Assembly (NCBI RefSeq): GCF_020042285.1
Contig: NZ_CP083388.1
Coordinates: 2,878,001-2,942,000, forward strand
Direction: 5' to 3'
From: Ferruginibacter albus
Lineage (GTDB): Bacteria; Bacteroidota; Bacteroidia; Chitinophagales; Chitinophagaceae
DNA length: 64,000 bases
Shown here: in pieces, positions 9,481 to 17,777 of the stretch
How positions within the stretch are numbered: position 1 is the first letter of the stretch
Layout: every line of letters begins with the position of its first letter
Program-made: the position numbers and the translations under genes
Notes under the pieces: generated by a model
What the model saw: only the letters and a program-made list of their open reading frames with translations
Told to the model about the DNA's origin: nothing
Database searches by the model: none

Positions 9481-10242
9481 CTATTCTTCTCTTATATCTT
9501 TTCCTGTTAAGTGAATAAAAACGTCTTCTAAATTAGCTGCTTTTACCTGCTTCGGGCGTTCAAAGCCTGAAGCAATCAGGTCGTCGATCAATTTATCAGG
9601 CGAAGCTAAAGCAATTATTTTCCCCTCATCTAAAATTGCCAGGCGATCACAAAGTTGTTCCGCTTCATCCATATAATGAGTAGTAATAATAACCGTAGTT
9701 CCTTTTGAACGGATGTCTTTGATCAGGTCCCACAAATTTCTTCTTGCCTGCGGATCTAGCCCGGTAGTGGGCTCATCTAAAAAGATAATTTTGGGTTTGT
9801 TAATTAAAGTAGTAGCAATAGAAAAACGTTGCTTTTGTCCACCGCTTAATTCTTTGAACTTATTTTTTGCTTTGTCTTCCAGGTTAACCAGCTTCAATAA
9901 TTCATTTGCATTTACCGGTTGATTATACAGTCCTGCAAACAGTTCTATCAATTCAACCAATTTAAGTCCCGGGTAAAAGCCGGAAGTTTGCAACTGAACG
10001 CCAATGATACGTTTTATTTTTTCCTTATCGTTGTCAAGGTTCAACCCATCCACAATGATCTCTCCCGAAGTTTTTTCACGCAGGGTTTCAATTATTTCCA
10101 GTGTGCTGGATTTACCTGCGCCATTCGGGCCAAGTAATCCGAATATTTCTCCTTCGTATACTTCAAAAGAAATATCCTTTACTGCCTCAAACGAACCATA
10201 ACTCTTTTTTAAATTTTTTACAGAGATGATTGTGTTATTCAT
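9481..10242 (-). CDS. ABC transporter ATP-binding protein
   Basis: A 253-residue single ABC ATPase domain with Walker A GLLGPNGAGKSS (~33-44), the signature LSGGQKQRF (~137), and Walker B IIFLDEPTTGLDP (~157). The sequence resembles the DrrA/CcmA-type ATPases of ABC-2 exporters (the GldA type is related). No membrane permease gene is beside it: upstream is fbp (12 bp away) and downstream is an isomerase. The partner must be encoded elsewhere, so the transported substrate is unknown. Confidence 0.9.
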   Translation of the reverse strand: MNNTIISVKNLKKSYGSFEAVKDISFEVYEGEIFGLLGPNGAGKSSTLEIIETLREKTSGEIIVDGLNLDNDKEKIKRIIGVQLQTSGFYPGLKLVELIELFAGLYNQPVNANELLKLVNLEDKAKNKFKELSGGQKQRFSIATTLINKPKIIFLDEPTTGLDPQARRNLWDLIKDIRSKGTTVIITTHYMDEAEQLCDRLAILDEGKIIALASPDKLIDDLIASGFERPKQVKAANLEDVFIHLTGKDIREE

Positions 10243-10253
10243 ATCTATTAATA

Positions 10254-11267
10254 CTACGCCTGCTTTAAATAAGTTTCCAATTCCTCCATCATTAATTTAC
10301 TTCCTACATAGAACGGTGTGCGCTCGTGTAAAGAAGTTGGCTGAATATCCAGCACACGTTGCTTTCCATTGGTAGCAATGGCACCTGCTTTTTCTGCTAT
10401 AAATGCAAACGGATTACATTCATATAATAAACGCAATTTACCATTTGGTTTTTTAGCAGTACCCGGGTACATAAAAATTCCTCCTTTAATAAGATTACGA
10501 TGTACATCGGCTACCATACTTCCAATATAGCGCTGCGTATAAGATTCAGGTGTATCCAATACTTTACCCTGGCAGGCATGAATATAATCCTGCACCTGCT
10601 TAGGATATTGAAAAAAGAATCCATGATTAACAGAATAGAATTTTCCTGTTGGAGGACATTTTATATCAGGATGACTCAATGAAAATTCTCCAATAGATGG
10701 ATCTAACGTAAAACCATTCACGCCCACTTTAGTGGCATATACTAAAATAGTTGATGAACCATATACCACATATCCTGCTGCTACTTGTTTATTTCCCGGT
10801 TGTAAAAAATCTTCTTTTGTTGCAGGCTTACCTAATTCAGAAACTCTTTTATAAATGCTGAATATTGTTCCGATAGAAACATTCACATCAATATTTGCAC
10901 TGCCATCTAACGGATCGAACAGGCAAACGTATTTACTTTTATTACTTGTTTCATCATCAAATATTACTACATCTTCCATTTCCTCACTGCCAATACCTGC
11001 ACAACTAATACCATGACGTAAAACTCCCATCATTTGGTTATTAGCAAATATGTCCAGTTTTTTCACTTCCTCTCCTTGTACATTGGTGGTTCCATAATCA
11101 CCTAGTATGTCAACCAGCCCGGCTTTATTAACTTCTACATTAATTCGTTTTGCGGCCAAACCAATATCTCGCAATAAGCTTGATAATTCGCCGGTTGCTT
11201 GTGGAAATCCTCTGAATTGTTGAATGGTAAATTCGTCTAAGGTTAAAATCCTGCGGTCAATAGCCAT
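10254..11267 (-). CDS. fbp: Class I fructose-1,6-bisphosphatase
   Basis: A 337-residue gluconeogenic enzyme that hydrolyses fructose-1,6-bisphosphate to fructose-6-phosphate. The class I metal/active-site motif FDPLDGSANIDVN is at residues ~117-129, and the C-terminal substrate-binding segment RLLYECNPFAFIAEKAGA is intact. The length is normal. It is divergent from aspartate kinase across 103 bp that hold oppositely oriented -7 motifs. The ABC ATPase follows 12 bp downstream and may be cotranscribed. Confidence 0.97.
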   Translation of the reverse strand: MAIDRRILTLDEFTIQQFRGFPQATGELSSLLRDIGLAAKRINVEVNKAGLVDILGDYGTTNVQGEEVKKLDIFANNQMMGVLRHGISCAGIGSEEMEDVVIFDDETSNKSKYVCLFDPLDGSANIDVNVSIGTIFSIYKRVSELGKPATKEDFLQPGNKQVAAGYVVYGSSTILVYATKVGVNGFTLDPSIGEFSLSHPDIKCPPTGKFYSVNHGFFFQYPKQVQDYIHACQGKVLDTPESYTQRYIGSMVADVHRNLIKGGIFMYPGTAKKPNGKLRLLYECNPFAFIAEKAGAIATNGKQRVLDIQPTSLHERTPFYVGSKLMMEELETYLKQA

Positions 11268-11297
11268 AGTTAATTTCTAATTGCAGATTATAGATTT

Positions 11298-11305
11298 TAG
11301 ATTTG
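11298..11305 (+). promoter_or_regulatory. Candidate -7 element for aspartate kinase
   Basis: TAGATTTG is an exact match to the Bacteroidota -7 consensus TAnnTTTG. It lies 65 bp upstream of the aspartate kinase ATG. No convincing -33 TTTG sits at the usual spacing. Confidence 0.4.
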
Positions 11306-11310
11306 CGGTT

Positions 11311-11318
11311 CAAATGTA
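11311..11318 (-). promoter_or_regulatory. Candidate -7 element for fbp
   Basis: On the minus strand this reads TACATTTG, an exact TAnnTTTG match, 43 bp upstream of the fbp ATG. It lies almost back to back with the plus-strand motif at 11298-11305, so the divergent promoters may overlap. Confidence 0.4.
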
Positions 11319-11370
11319 GTAAGAATAAGGTTCTAAAGAGATACAATTTTAAATTTTTAATTAACAACAG

Positions 11371-12645
11371 ATGAAAGTTTTCAAGTTTGGGGGAGCAAGC
11401 ATAAGTACCATAGAAAGAATACAAAACGTAGCAGCTATCATGCAATCGTTCCCAAAACAAAAAATATTGATCATTATTTCTGCAATGGGCAAAACTACCA
11501 ATGCGTTGGAAAAAGTTGCAGAAGCTTTTTATGCCGGTAAAAAAGAAGAAGCATTACAGTTATTTCACCAGGTAAAAGAAAATCATTTAAACACGCTCAA
11601 GTATTTGATCTCTGTAAACTGGCAGCAGGCAGAAAACCAATTGAAAGATTTTTTTACAGAAGTTGAATGGCTATTACATGATAAGCCTGTTCGTGAATAT
11701 GATTATTACTACGACCAGATCGTTTGCTGCGGCGAATTATTAAGCACAGCTATTGTCAGTAATTATTTGAATGAAACAGGCATTAAAAATACCTGGCTGG
11801 ACGTAAGAGATATTTTTAGAACAGATGATAATTTCAGAGATGCTGCTATTGACTGGAATTTTACACAGCAAAAAGTTACAGAAGATATATTACCACTTTT
11901 TGAAACGAATGATATTATAATTACACAAGGCTTTATTGGCGCTACAGATGAAAATGAAAGCACTACTTTAGGCAGAGAAGGGAGTGATTATAGCGCTGCT
12001 GTTTTTGCAAACCTATTGGATGCAGAAGATCAAACCATCTGGAAAGATGTAGAAGGTGTAATGAATGCCGATCCCAAACAATTTGCTGATGCAAAATTTA
12101 TTGAACAATTAAGTTATGCAGAAGTAATTGAAATGGCTTTTTACGGTGCGCAGGTTATTCATCCAAAAACCATAAAACCATTACAGAATAAAAGTATTCC
12201 CTTACATGTACGATGTTTTCTAAAACCGATATTACCGGGAACCATTATCAGCAACAAGCCGGTTCATAATCTACCGCCGATCATTGTTGTGAAAGAAAAC
12301 CAGGCACTGATACAATTTACATCCAAAGATTTTTCTTTTGTAGAAGGAAAGCCGATCGATTTTTTACATGGATTGTTTGACGAAATAAAGATACAGCCCA
12401 ACCTTACACAAAATACTGCTATTACTATTTTTTGCTGTTTAGATGATCGTACTGATAAAATAGAAAAATTAGCAATAGCTGCAGGTGAATTGTTTGATGT
12501 GCAAATTCAAAAAGGGTTAACGTTATTAACGGTTCGCCATTATAATAAAGAAATAGTAGAAGAATTAACAGCGAATAAAATTGAATTGCTTAGTCAAAAG
12601 ACGAAAGATACTATGCAGATATTGGTTGCTAGTCCAGCTCAATAA
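11371..12645 (+). CDS. Aspartate kinase
   Basis: A 424-residue aspartokinase that phosphorylates aspartate in the first step of lysine, threonine and methionine synthesis. It starts with the kinase motif MKVFKFGGASI. The nucleotide and substrate segments TLGREGSDYSAA (~205) and WKDVEGVMNADP (~225) are present. The C-terminal ~130 residues form ACT-like regulatory domains, more diverged than the kinase part. It is a monofunctional version, not fused to homoserine dehydrogenase. lysA (55878) encodes the last lysine step elsewhere in the window. A terminator hairpin and repeat copy C follow. Confidence 0.93.
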   Translation: MKVFKFGGASISTIERIQNVAAIMQSFPKQKILIIISAMGKTTNALEKVAEAFYAGKKEEALQLFHQVKENHLNTLKYLISVNWQQAENQLKDFFTEVEWLLHDKPVREYDYYYDQIVCCGELLSTAIVSNYLNETGIKNTWLDVRDIFRTDDNFRDAAIDWNFTQQKVTEDILPLFETNDIIITQGFIGATDENESTTLGREGSDYSAAVFANLLDAEDQTIWKDVEGVMNADPKQFADAKFIEQLSYAEVIEMAFYGAQVIHPKTIKPLQNKSIPLHVRCFLKPILPGTIISNKPVHNLPPIIVVKENQALIQFTSKDFSFVEGKPIDFLHGLFDEIKIQPNLTQNTAITIFCCLDDRTDKIEKLAIAAGELFDVQIQKGLTLLTVRHYNKEIVEELTANKIELLSQKTKDTMQILVASPAQ

Positions 12646-12655
12646 AAAACAGAAA

Positions 12656-12711
12656 GTACAAGTGAGTGACACAACGATGACGGGTAAACGCAGAAATGTT
12701 TGTTCCAAAAA
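12656..12711 (+). repeat. Dispersed 56-nt element, copy C
   Basis: This copy has GTACAAGTGAGTGACAC, then AACGATG, a variable middle, TTTGTT and CCAAAAA. It begins 11 bp after the aspartate kinase stop on the same strand, in the convergent gap with the GSII gene and just before the hairpin at 12728-12756. Confidence 0.75.
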
Positions 12712-12727
12712 AATAACTATATAAAAC

Positions 12728-12756
12728 AAGAAGCGCCTTCTACGAAGGCGCTTCTT
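12728..12756 (-). terminator. Perfect 13-bp stem terminator hairpin (GSII side)
   Basis: AAGAAGCGCCTTC and GAAGGCGCTTCTT form a perfect 13-bp stem with a TAC loop. It lies 28 bp beyond the GSII stop. Read on the minus strand it is followed by a T-rich tail (TTGTTTTAT), which fits a Rho-independent terminator. It could also end the converging aspartate kinase transcript. Confidence 0.8.
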
Positions 12757-12784
12757 AACTCTAAACTATTATTAAATAAGAAAA

Positions 12785-13798
12785 CTAAACTTTAGCCGAT
12801 TTAACGGTTTTGATGATACGTGCAGCTACTTTGTAAGGATCTGCTGCAGAGTTTGGACGGCGATCTTCTAAATAACCGCTCCATCCTTTTGCAGGAACCA
12901 AAACAGGGATACGAATAGAAGCACCACGATCAGAAACTCCGTAAGAGAAATCGTGGATAGAAGCTGTTTCATGCTTACCTGTTAAACGCAATTCGTTGTC
13001 AGCGCCATAAACTGCAATATGTTCTTTAACTACCGGACGGAAAGCTTCGCAAACCGCATCAAATGTAGCTTTGCTGCCTGCAGTACGCAATAATCCGTTA
13101 GAGAAGTTAGCGTGCATACCGCTTCCGTTCCAATCCAATGCACCTAATGGTTTACAATGCCAGTTAATGGCAACTCCGTATTTTTCACCAATTCTTTCTA
13201 ATAAGTAACGAGCCACCCAAATTTGATCTCCTGCTTGTTTAGCACCTTTAGAGAAAATCTGGAATTCCCATTGACCGGTAGCAACTTCAGCATTGATACC
13301 TTCCACATTGATACCAGCTTCCAAACAAGCATCTAAATGCTCTTCTACTATTTCACGACCGTAAGCGTTGCTAGCACCTACTGAACAGTAGTAAGGACCT
13401 TGAGGACCAGGGTAACCACCCGCAGGGAAACCTAATGGTTTGTTTGTTTCTGGATTCCACAAGAAATATTCCTGTTCGAAACCAAACCAAAAATCATTGT
13501 CATCATCTTCAATTGTAGCACGACCGTTTGATTCGTGTGCACTTCCATCAGCGCTCAATACTTCGCACATAACCAAGTAACCGTTTTTACGTTGTGGATC
13601 TTTTACAACATATACAGGCTTTAATAAACAATCAGAAGAACCACCTGGCGCTTGTTCAGTAGAAGAACCATCAAAGCTCCATTGTTCCAAATCTTCCAGC
13701 TTACCGCTGAAATCTTTTACGATTTTTGTTTTGCTACGAAGGCTTTGAGTTGGTTTATAACCATCCAGCCAGATGTACTCAAGTTTAGATAATGACAT
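12785..13798 (-). CDS. Glutamine synthetase, GSII (eukaryote-like) type
   Basis: A 337-residue glutamine synthetase with an N-terminal beta-grasp domain (DGSSTEQAPGGSSD segment, ~43-56) and a short catalytic domain. Visible motifs are GQWEFQIF and NGSGMHANFSN. The short length and these motifs place it in the GSII class rather than bacterial GSI (~470 aa) or GSIII (~730 aa). It condenses ammonia with glutamate using ATP. It lies directly downstream of a GSIII gene on the same strand but is separated by 288 bp containing a terminator and its own candidate promoter. Confidence 0.93.
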   Translation of the reverse strand: MSLSKLEYIWLDGYKPTQSLRSKTKIVKDFSGKLEDLEQWSFDGSSTEQAPGGSSDCLLKPVYVVKDPQRKNGYLVMCEVLSADGSAHESNGRATIEDDDNDFWFGFEQEYFLWNPETNKPLGFPAGGYPGPQGPYYCSVGASNAYGREIVEEHLDACLEAGINVEGINAEVATGQWEFQIFSKGAKQAGDQIWVARYLLERIGEKYGVAINWHCKPLGALDWNGSGMHANFSNGLLRTAGSKATFDAVCEAFRPVVKEHIAVYGADNELRLTGKHETASIHDFSYGVSDRGASIRIPVLVPAKGWSGYLEDRRPNSAADPYKVAARIIKTVKSAKV

Positions 13799-13872
13799 AA
13801 AATAACGATTTTAAAAACATTAAGAAAAATATTAATAATAACTATTTACTGTTTTTTGTGATAGTTACCTTA

Positions 13873-13880
13873 CAAAAATA
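13873..13880 (-). promoter_or_regulatory. Candidate -7 element for the GSII gene
   Basis: Read on the minus strand this is TATTTTTG, an exact TAnnTTTG match, 74 bp upstream of the GSII ATG in a very AT-rich stretch. The AT richness lowers the specificity of the match. Confidence 0.35.
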
Positions 13881-14029
13881 AGGCGTTAATTCAATAAAAA
13901 AAATAAAGATTGAATAAAAATATTAAAAAACTGAAAAAAAATTGATATAATTTATAGATTTAATATAAAAAGATAATAAAATCAATTACAGCGGGTTTTA
14001 GAGCGTTTTATTGGTTGCAATGTATTAAC

Positions 14030-14061
14030 ATAAAAAAAGGCTCTTTATAAAAAGAACCTTT
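14030..14061 (-). terminator. Rho-independent terminator after GSIII gene
   Basis: AAAGG-C-TCTTT and AAAGA-A-CCTTT pair as a 10-bp stem with one mismatch and an ATAA loop. On the minus strand the stem is followed by a run of seven T. It ends the GSIII transcript 26 bp past its stop, so GSII needs its own promoter. Confidence 0.75.
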
Positions 14062-14086
14062 AAAAAATATATATTTTATAAAATTT

Positions 14087-16282
14087 TTATCTTAGGAAAA
14101 GAAGCTCCCTGTATTTAGGCAACATCCAATGGGCATCGTCTACCAACATCTCCAATTTATCTACATTATAACGGATAACATCAAAATATTTGCCCTTAAT
14201 AGTATCGCAATATGCGATTGCTTTTTCTCTAGTGTCTGTTAATGCATTTGCCTTTTTACGTTCAGCGATCATTGCCTCCACGCCGCTACTCATACCTTCA
14301 ATATGCTTGCATATTTTTTCTAACACCTGGGTTTGACTTGCATAAGCAGCTTCACTCAACCCGGCATCTTTCAATCCCTTAATATTTTGAATTAATACGT
14401 TCTGGTATTTTATTACAGATGGCAATATGATAGTAGTTGCCAACTCTCCCATTATCCTCGCTTCTATCTGCACTTTTTTAATATACTCCTCCAGCATTAT
14501 TTCGTGGCGGGCTTCCAATTCAATATGATTGTATATATCGTTGCTTTCAAAAAGTGTTTTTGATTTTTTAGTCAGATATGCATCCAATGCCAATGGCGTT
14601 GTTTTTACATTTGGTAAACCACGCTTAGCTGCTTCTTTCTCCCATTCATCGCTATATCCATCTCCTTCAAATAATACTTTTTTACTTTCTACTACATAGC
14701 GTTGAATAACGTGCATTACCGCAATTTCTTTCTTCTCTCCTTTATCAATGCTCGCTTCCACATCTTTCTTAAACTGCTTTAATGTTTCTGCAACAATGGT
14801 ATTCAAAACTGTCATTGCCTGTGCGCAACTTACAGAAGAACCAACCGCCCTGAACTCGAACTTATTTCCGGTAAATGCAAAAGGAGAGGTTCTGTTCCTG
14901 TCTGTATTGTCCAACATCAACTCCGGAATACTTTTATGAATATCCAGTTTCAACATGGCTTCATCCTGTTCATCGAACTTGCCTCCTACTCTTGTTTCTA
15001 CCTGGTTCAATACTTCTGATAAATACTTACCAATGAAGATAGAAATGATAGCCGGTGGTGCTTCGTTTGCACCTAACCGATGGTCGTTACCGGCGCCTGC
15101 TATTGAAGCTCTTAACAGATCTGCATAATCGTGTACCGCTTTAATAGTGTTCACAAAAAAGGTAAGGAACATTAAATTGGTTTTCGGCGTTTTACCGGGA
15201 GCTAATAAATTAACGCCGGTATCCGTTGCCATACTCCAGTTATTATGCTTACCACTGCCGTTGATCCCTGCAAATGGTTTTTCGTGTAACAATACTGCCA
15301 GGCTATGACGTTTAGCAACACGGGTCATAAGATCCATCAATAATAAATTATGATCAACCGCCAGGTTCACTTCTTCAAAGATGGGTGCACATTCAAATTG
15401 TGCAGGAGCCACTTCATTATGACGTGTACGTAATGGAATACCTAATTTATAAGACTCTTCTTCAAAGTCACGCATAAAAGCGTATATGCGTTCGGGTATG
15501 GTTCCAAAATAATGATCTTCTAATTGTTGCCCTTTTGCAGGCGCATGACCAAATACTGAACGACCGGACATTAATATATCAGGACGGGCATTTGCCAAGC
15601 CTGCATCTACTACAAAGTATTCCTGCTCCCAACCTAATGTAGGCGTTACTTTGGTAATGTTCTTATCAAAATATTGGCATACATCTACCGCTGCCTTATC
15701 TAAGGCCACCAATGCTTTTAACAAGGGGGTTTTTGCATCCAATGATTCTCCGGTGTAGGATACATATATAGTTGGTATGCATAACGTTTTACCTGTTCCG
15801 ATCTCCATTACAAATGGTGGAGAAGAAGGATCCCATGCAGTATAACCTCTTGCTTCGAATGTTGCTCTTAAACCTCCGCTTGGAAAAGAAGATGCATCCG
15901 GTTCCTGTTGGATTAATGCAGCACCTTCGAATTCTTCAATAGGTGTTCCATCTCCTTTTATAGTAAAAAATGAATCATGCTTTTCTGCAGATGCACCCGT
16001 TAATGGTTGAAACCAGTGTGTAAAATGCGTCACTCCTTTTGTTTCTGCCCATGCTTTAATTCCGTTGGCAATTTGATTGCCCATCATGCGGTCGATCTTT
16101 TTTCCACCACGTACCGATGACAATAAGCTTTTAAAAGCTTCATCGCTTAAAAACTGTCGGGCCTTTTTTATAGTGAAAACATTCTCACCAAAAATGGCGG
16201 TGATCTTTGCAGAAGATTCTACTTTAATATCAGTAGTACTATTGTTTAATTTATCAATTGCCTTAAAACGGAGAGATTGCAT
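14087..16282 (-). CDS. glnN: Glutamine synthetase type III
   Basis: A ~731-residue GSIII, the large dodecameric glutamine synthetase typical of Bacteroides and relatives. The catalytic region shows WEQEYFVVDAG, RHNEVAPAQFECAPIFEE and GINGSGKHNNWSM. The C-terminal ~200 residues are the GSIII-specific helical extension. I choose the ATG at 16282 (MQSLRFKAIDKL) over a TTG 7 codons upstream, since known GSIII proteins begin close to such a sequence. It assimilates ammonia into glutamine and lies next to an unrelated GSII-type enzyme. Confidence 0.96.
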   Translation of the reverse strand: MQSLRFKAIDKLNNSTTDIKVESSAKITAIFGENVFTIKKARQFLSDEAFKSLLSSVRGGKKIDRMMGNQIANGIKAWAETKGVTHFTHWFQPLTGASAEKHDSFFTIKGDGTPIEEFEGAALIQQEPDASSFPSGGLRATFEARGYTAWDPSSPPFVMEIGTGKTLCIPTIYVSYTGESLDAKTPLLKALVALDKAAVDVCQYFDKNITKVTPTLGWEQEYFVVDAGLANARPDILMSGRSVFGHAPAKGQQLEDHYFGTIPERIYAFMRDFEEESYKLGIPLRTRHNEVAPAQFECAPIFEEVNLAVDHNLLLMDLMTRVAKRHSLAVLLHEKPFAGINGSGKHNNWSMATDTGVNLLAPGKTPKTNLMFLTFFVNTIKAVHDYADLLRASIAGAGNDHRLGANEAPPAIISIFIGKYLSEVLNQVETRVGGKFDEQDEAMLKLDIHKSIPELMLDNTDRNRTSPFAFTGNKFEFRAVGSSVSCAQAMTVLNTIVAETLKQFKKDVEASIDKGEKKEIAVMHVIQRYVVESKKVLFEGDGYSDEWEKEAAKRGLPNVKTTPLALDAYLTKKSKTLFESNDIYNHIELEARHEIMLEEYIKKVQIEARIMGELATTIILPSVIKYQNVLIQNIKGLKDAGLSEAAYASQTQVLEKICKHIEGMSSGVEAMIAERKKANALTDTREKAIAYCDTIKGKYFDVIRYNVDKLEMLVDDAHWMLPKYRELLFLR

Positions 16283-16411
16283 ATTTTTAAGATTTTGGGA
16301 CAAAAATGAGGTTGAAGCTAATAAATAAATATAAATATTTGAGTGATTAGCAATAAAAGTTTTATAAATCTTTGAAAAAAGATTAAAAATCAGTGAAATT
16401 TAAAACATATA

Positions 16412-17680
16412 TTAATTTTTAATTTGACTGTGCTTATTCCAAAACCTCCAGTTTACATTACATAAAACTGGTGCTATTAAAAAAGGAAGATAAATAGAAC
16501 GGTATCGAATGACAGCACCTATTACCGGTATTGTATATCCTATTATCAAACAGATTGATAAGGCAAAAAACAGACAAAACGCAATCAATGGATCAGGATT
16601 AAACTTCCTGAATTTTATAATAAAGAGAATAGAAGCAAGCAACAATAATTCATATATAAAAACTTCTCCCGCAAATGGAAATAAATATTTAGCATAATGA
16701 AATGCGTCTTTAATCGATGGGCGCATTAAAGAATGATTAATTGCTTGCGGTGCATTTCCAAAAAAGCTCTTAAATGTTGGTTGTAATTCATTTACAGGAA
16801 TATTGGTTGATGATGCCGGAAGCAATAAAAAATCTTTTTGTTTTGTTACCACTTTTTCGGGTAGGCTAAATCGTGAGTTTATTTTATCAGCATTAAAAAA
16901 TACTACTATTCCAATTATATAGATGCACGAAAAAACCAAAAGCGTTTTTCTTTTATTATAGTAAGATAGAATCCACGCTACTACGGCAGGCAGTAACATT
17001 AGCAAAATATAACTACGTAAAAAGAAAATAAATACGGATGCAATCAAAATAGTGATAATAGCACTAATACTTATTCTGCTTGTTTTTAATGATTGATGAA
17101 TATGATATACAATTCCACTGATCGCCAATAATATTAATCCATCTTTATGAATGCTGCTACCAAAGTATAATAAGGATGGTAAAAGAAAGCAGGCTACGAT
17201 CAATTCACATTTTCTATTATTGTATACATCAGTAAAAATTCTGAACAAAGCAATACCGCCAAAGAACACAATGAAATTATAGAATACAGTATTTACATAG
17301 TAATTACCAAAACTCAATATATCAAATAAAGAATCGAGCTTGATCATCACATTACTTTTCAGATCATTCCAATAGGAATTAGTAGTAGCATTAAAACTTC
17401 CGTAAGTAGAATAATTAGATTGAAAAAAGTTGAGAAAATATTCTTTCGGATTGGAGAATAAAAGATGATATTCCTTCACCCCTTCATTATGATAGATCCA
17501 CACATCTGCCAGGTAATTTACATGTGCTAGTTGCCATCCGTTCACTACACCTGCAATTACTTTTAGTATAAAAATCAGCAATATGATTCTAGTGCTTATC
17601 CCCGCATTTTTGATAAATGGAATTTTTACAAGCACCCATGCAAATACCAACAGGTAAATGAAAAACAATAAGTAGCCCAA
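16412..17680 (-). CDS. Multi-pass membrane protein of unknown function
   Basis: A 422-residue protein with roughly ten hydrophobic segments along its length. The first visible start is a TTG at 17680, and no in-frame ATG lies just upstream. The pattern of many helices with a loop containing FGSSIHKDGLILL resembles polysaccharide-polymerase or glycosyltransferase-like membrane proteins of Bacteroidota gene clusters. I see no decisive motif. It lies 108 bp upstream of glnN on the same strand and is divergent from purL. The function is unknown. Confidence 0.6.
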   Translation of the reverse strand: MGYLLFFIYLLVFAWVLVKIPFIKNAGISTRIILLIFILKVIAGVVNGWQLAHVNYLADVWIYHNEGVKEYHLLFSNPKEYFLNFFQSNYSTYGSFNATTNSYWNDLKSNVMIKLDSLFDILSFGNYYVNTVFYNFIVFFGGIALFRIFTDVYNNRKCELIVACFLLPSLLYFGSSIHKDGLILLAISGIVYHIHQSLKTSRISISAIITILIASVFIFFLRSYILLMLLPAVVAWILSYYNKRKTLLVFSCIYIIGIVVFFNADKINSRFSLPEKVVTKQKDFLLLPASSTNIPVNELQPTFKSFFGNAPQAINHSLMRPSIKDAFHYAKYLFPFAGEVFIYELLLLASILFIIKFRKFNPDPLIAFCLFFALSICLIIGYTIPVIGAVIRYRSIYLPFLIAPVLCNVNWRFWNKHSQIKN

Positions 17681-17753
17681 AGCAGAAAATTTTTGTGTGG
17701 GAAGATAGTTAAAATATTTACCATCAACCTAACATAAAAAAGAAATAGCAACG

Positions 17754-17761
17754 TACTTTTG
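17754..17761 (+). promoter_or_regulatory. Candidate -7 element for purL
   Basis: TACTTTTG matches TAnnTTTG exactly, 16 bp before the purL ATG, which would give a very short leader of about 10 nt. No clear -33 element is seen at the expected distance. Confidence 0.4.
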
Positions 17762-17777
17762 CGTTTTCTTAAAATAT

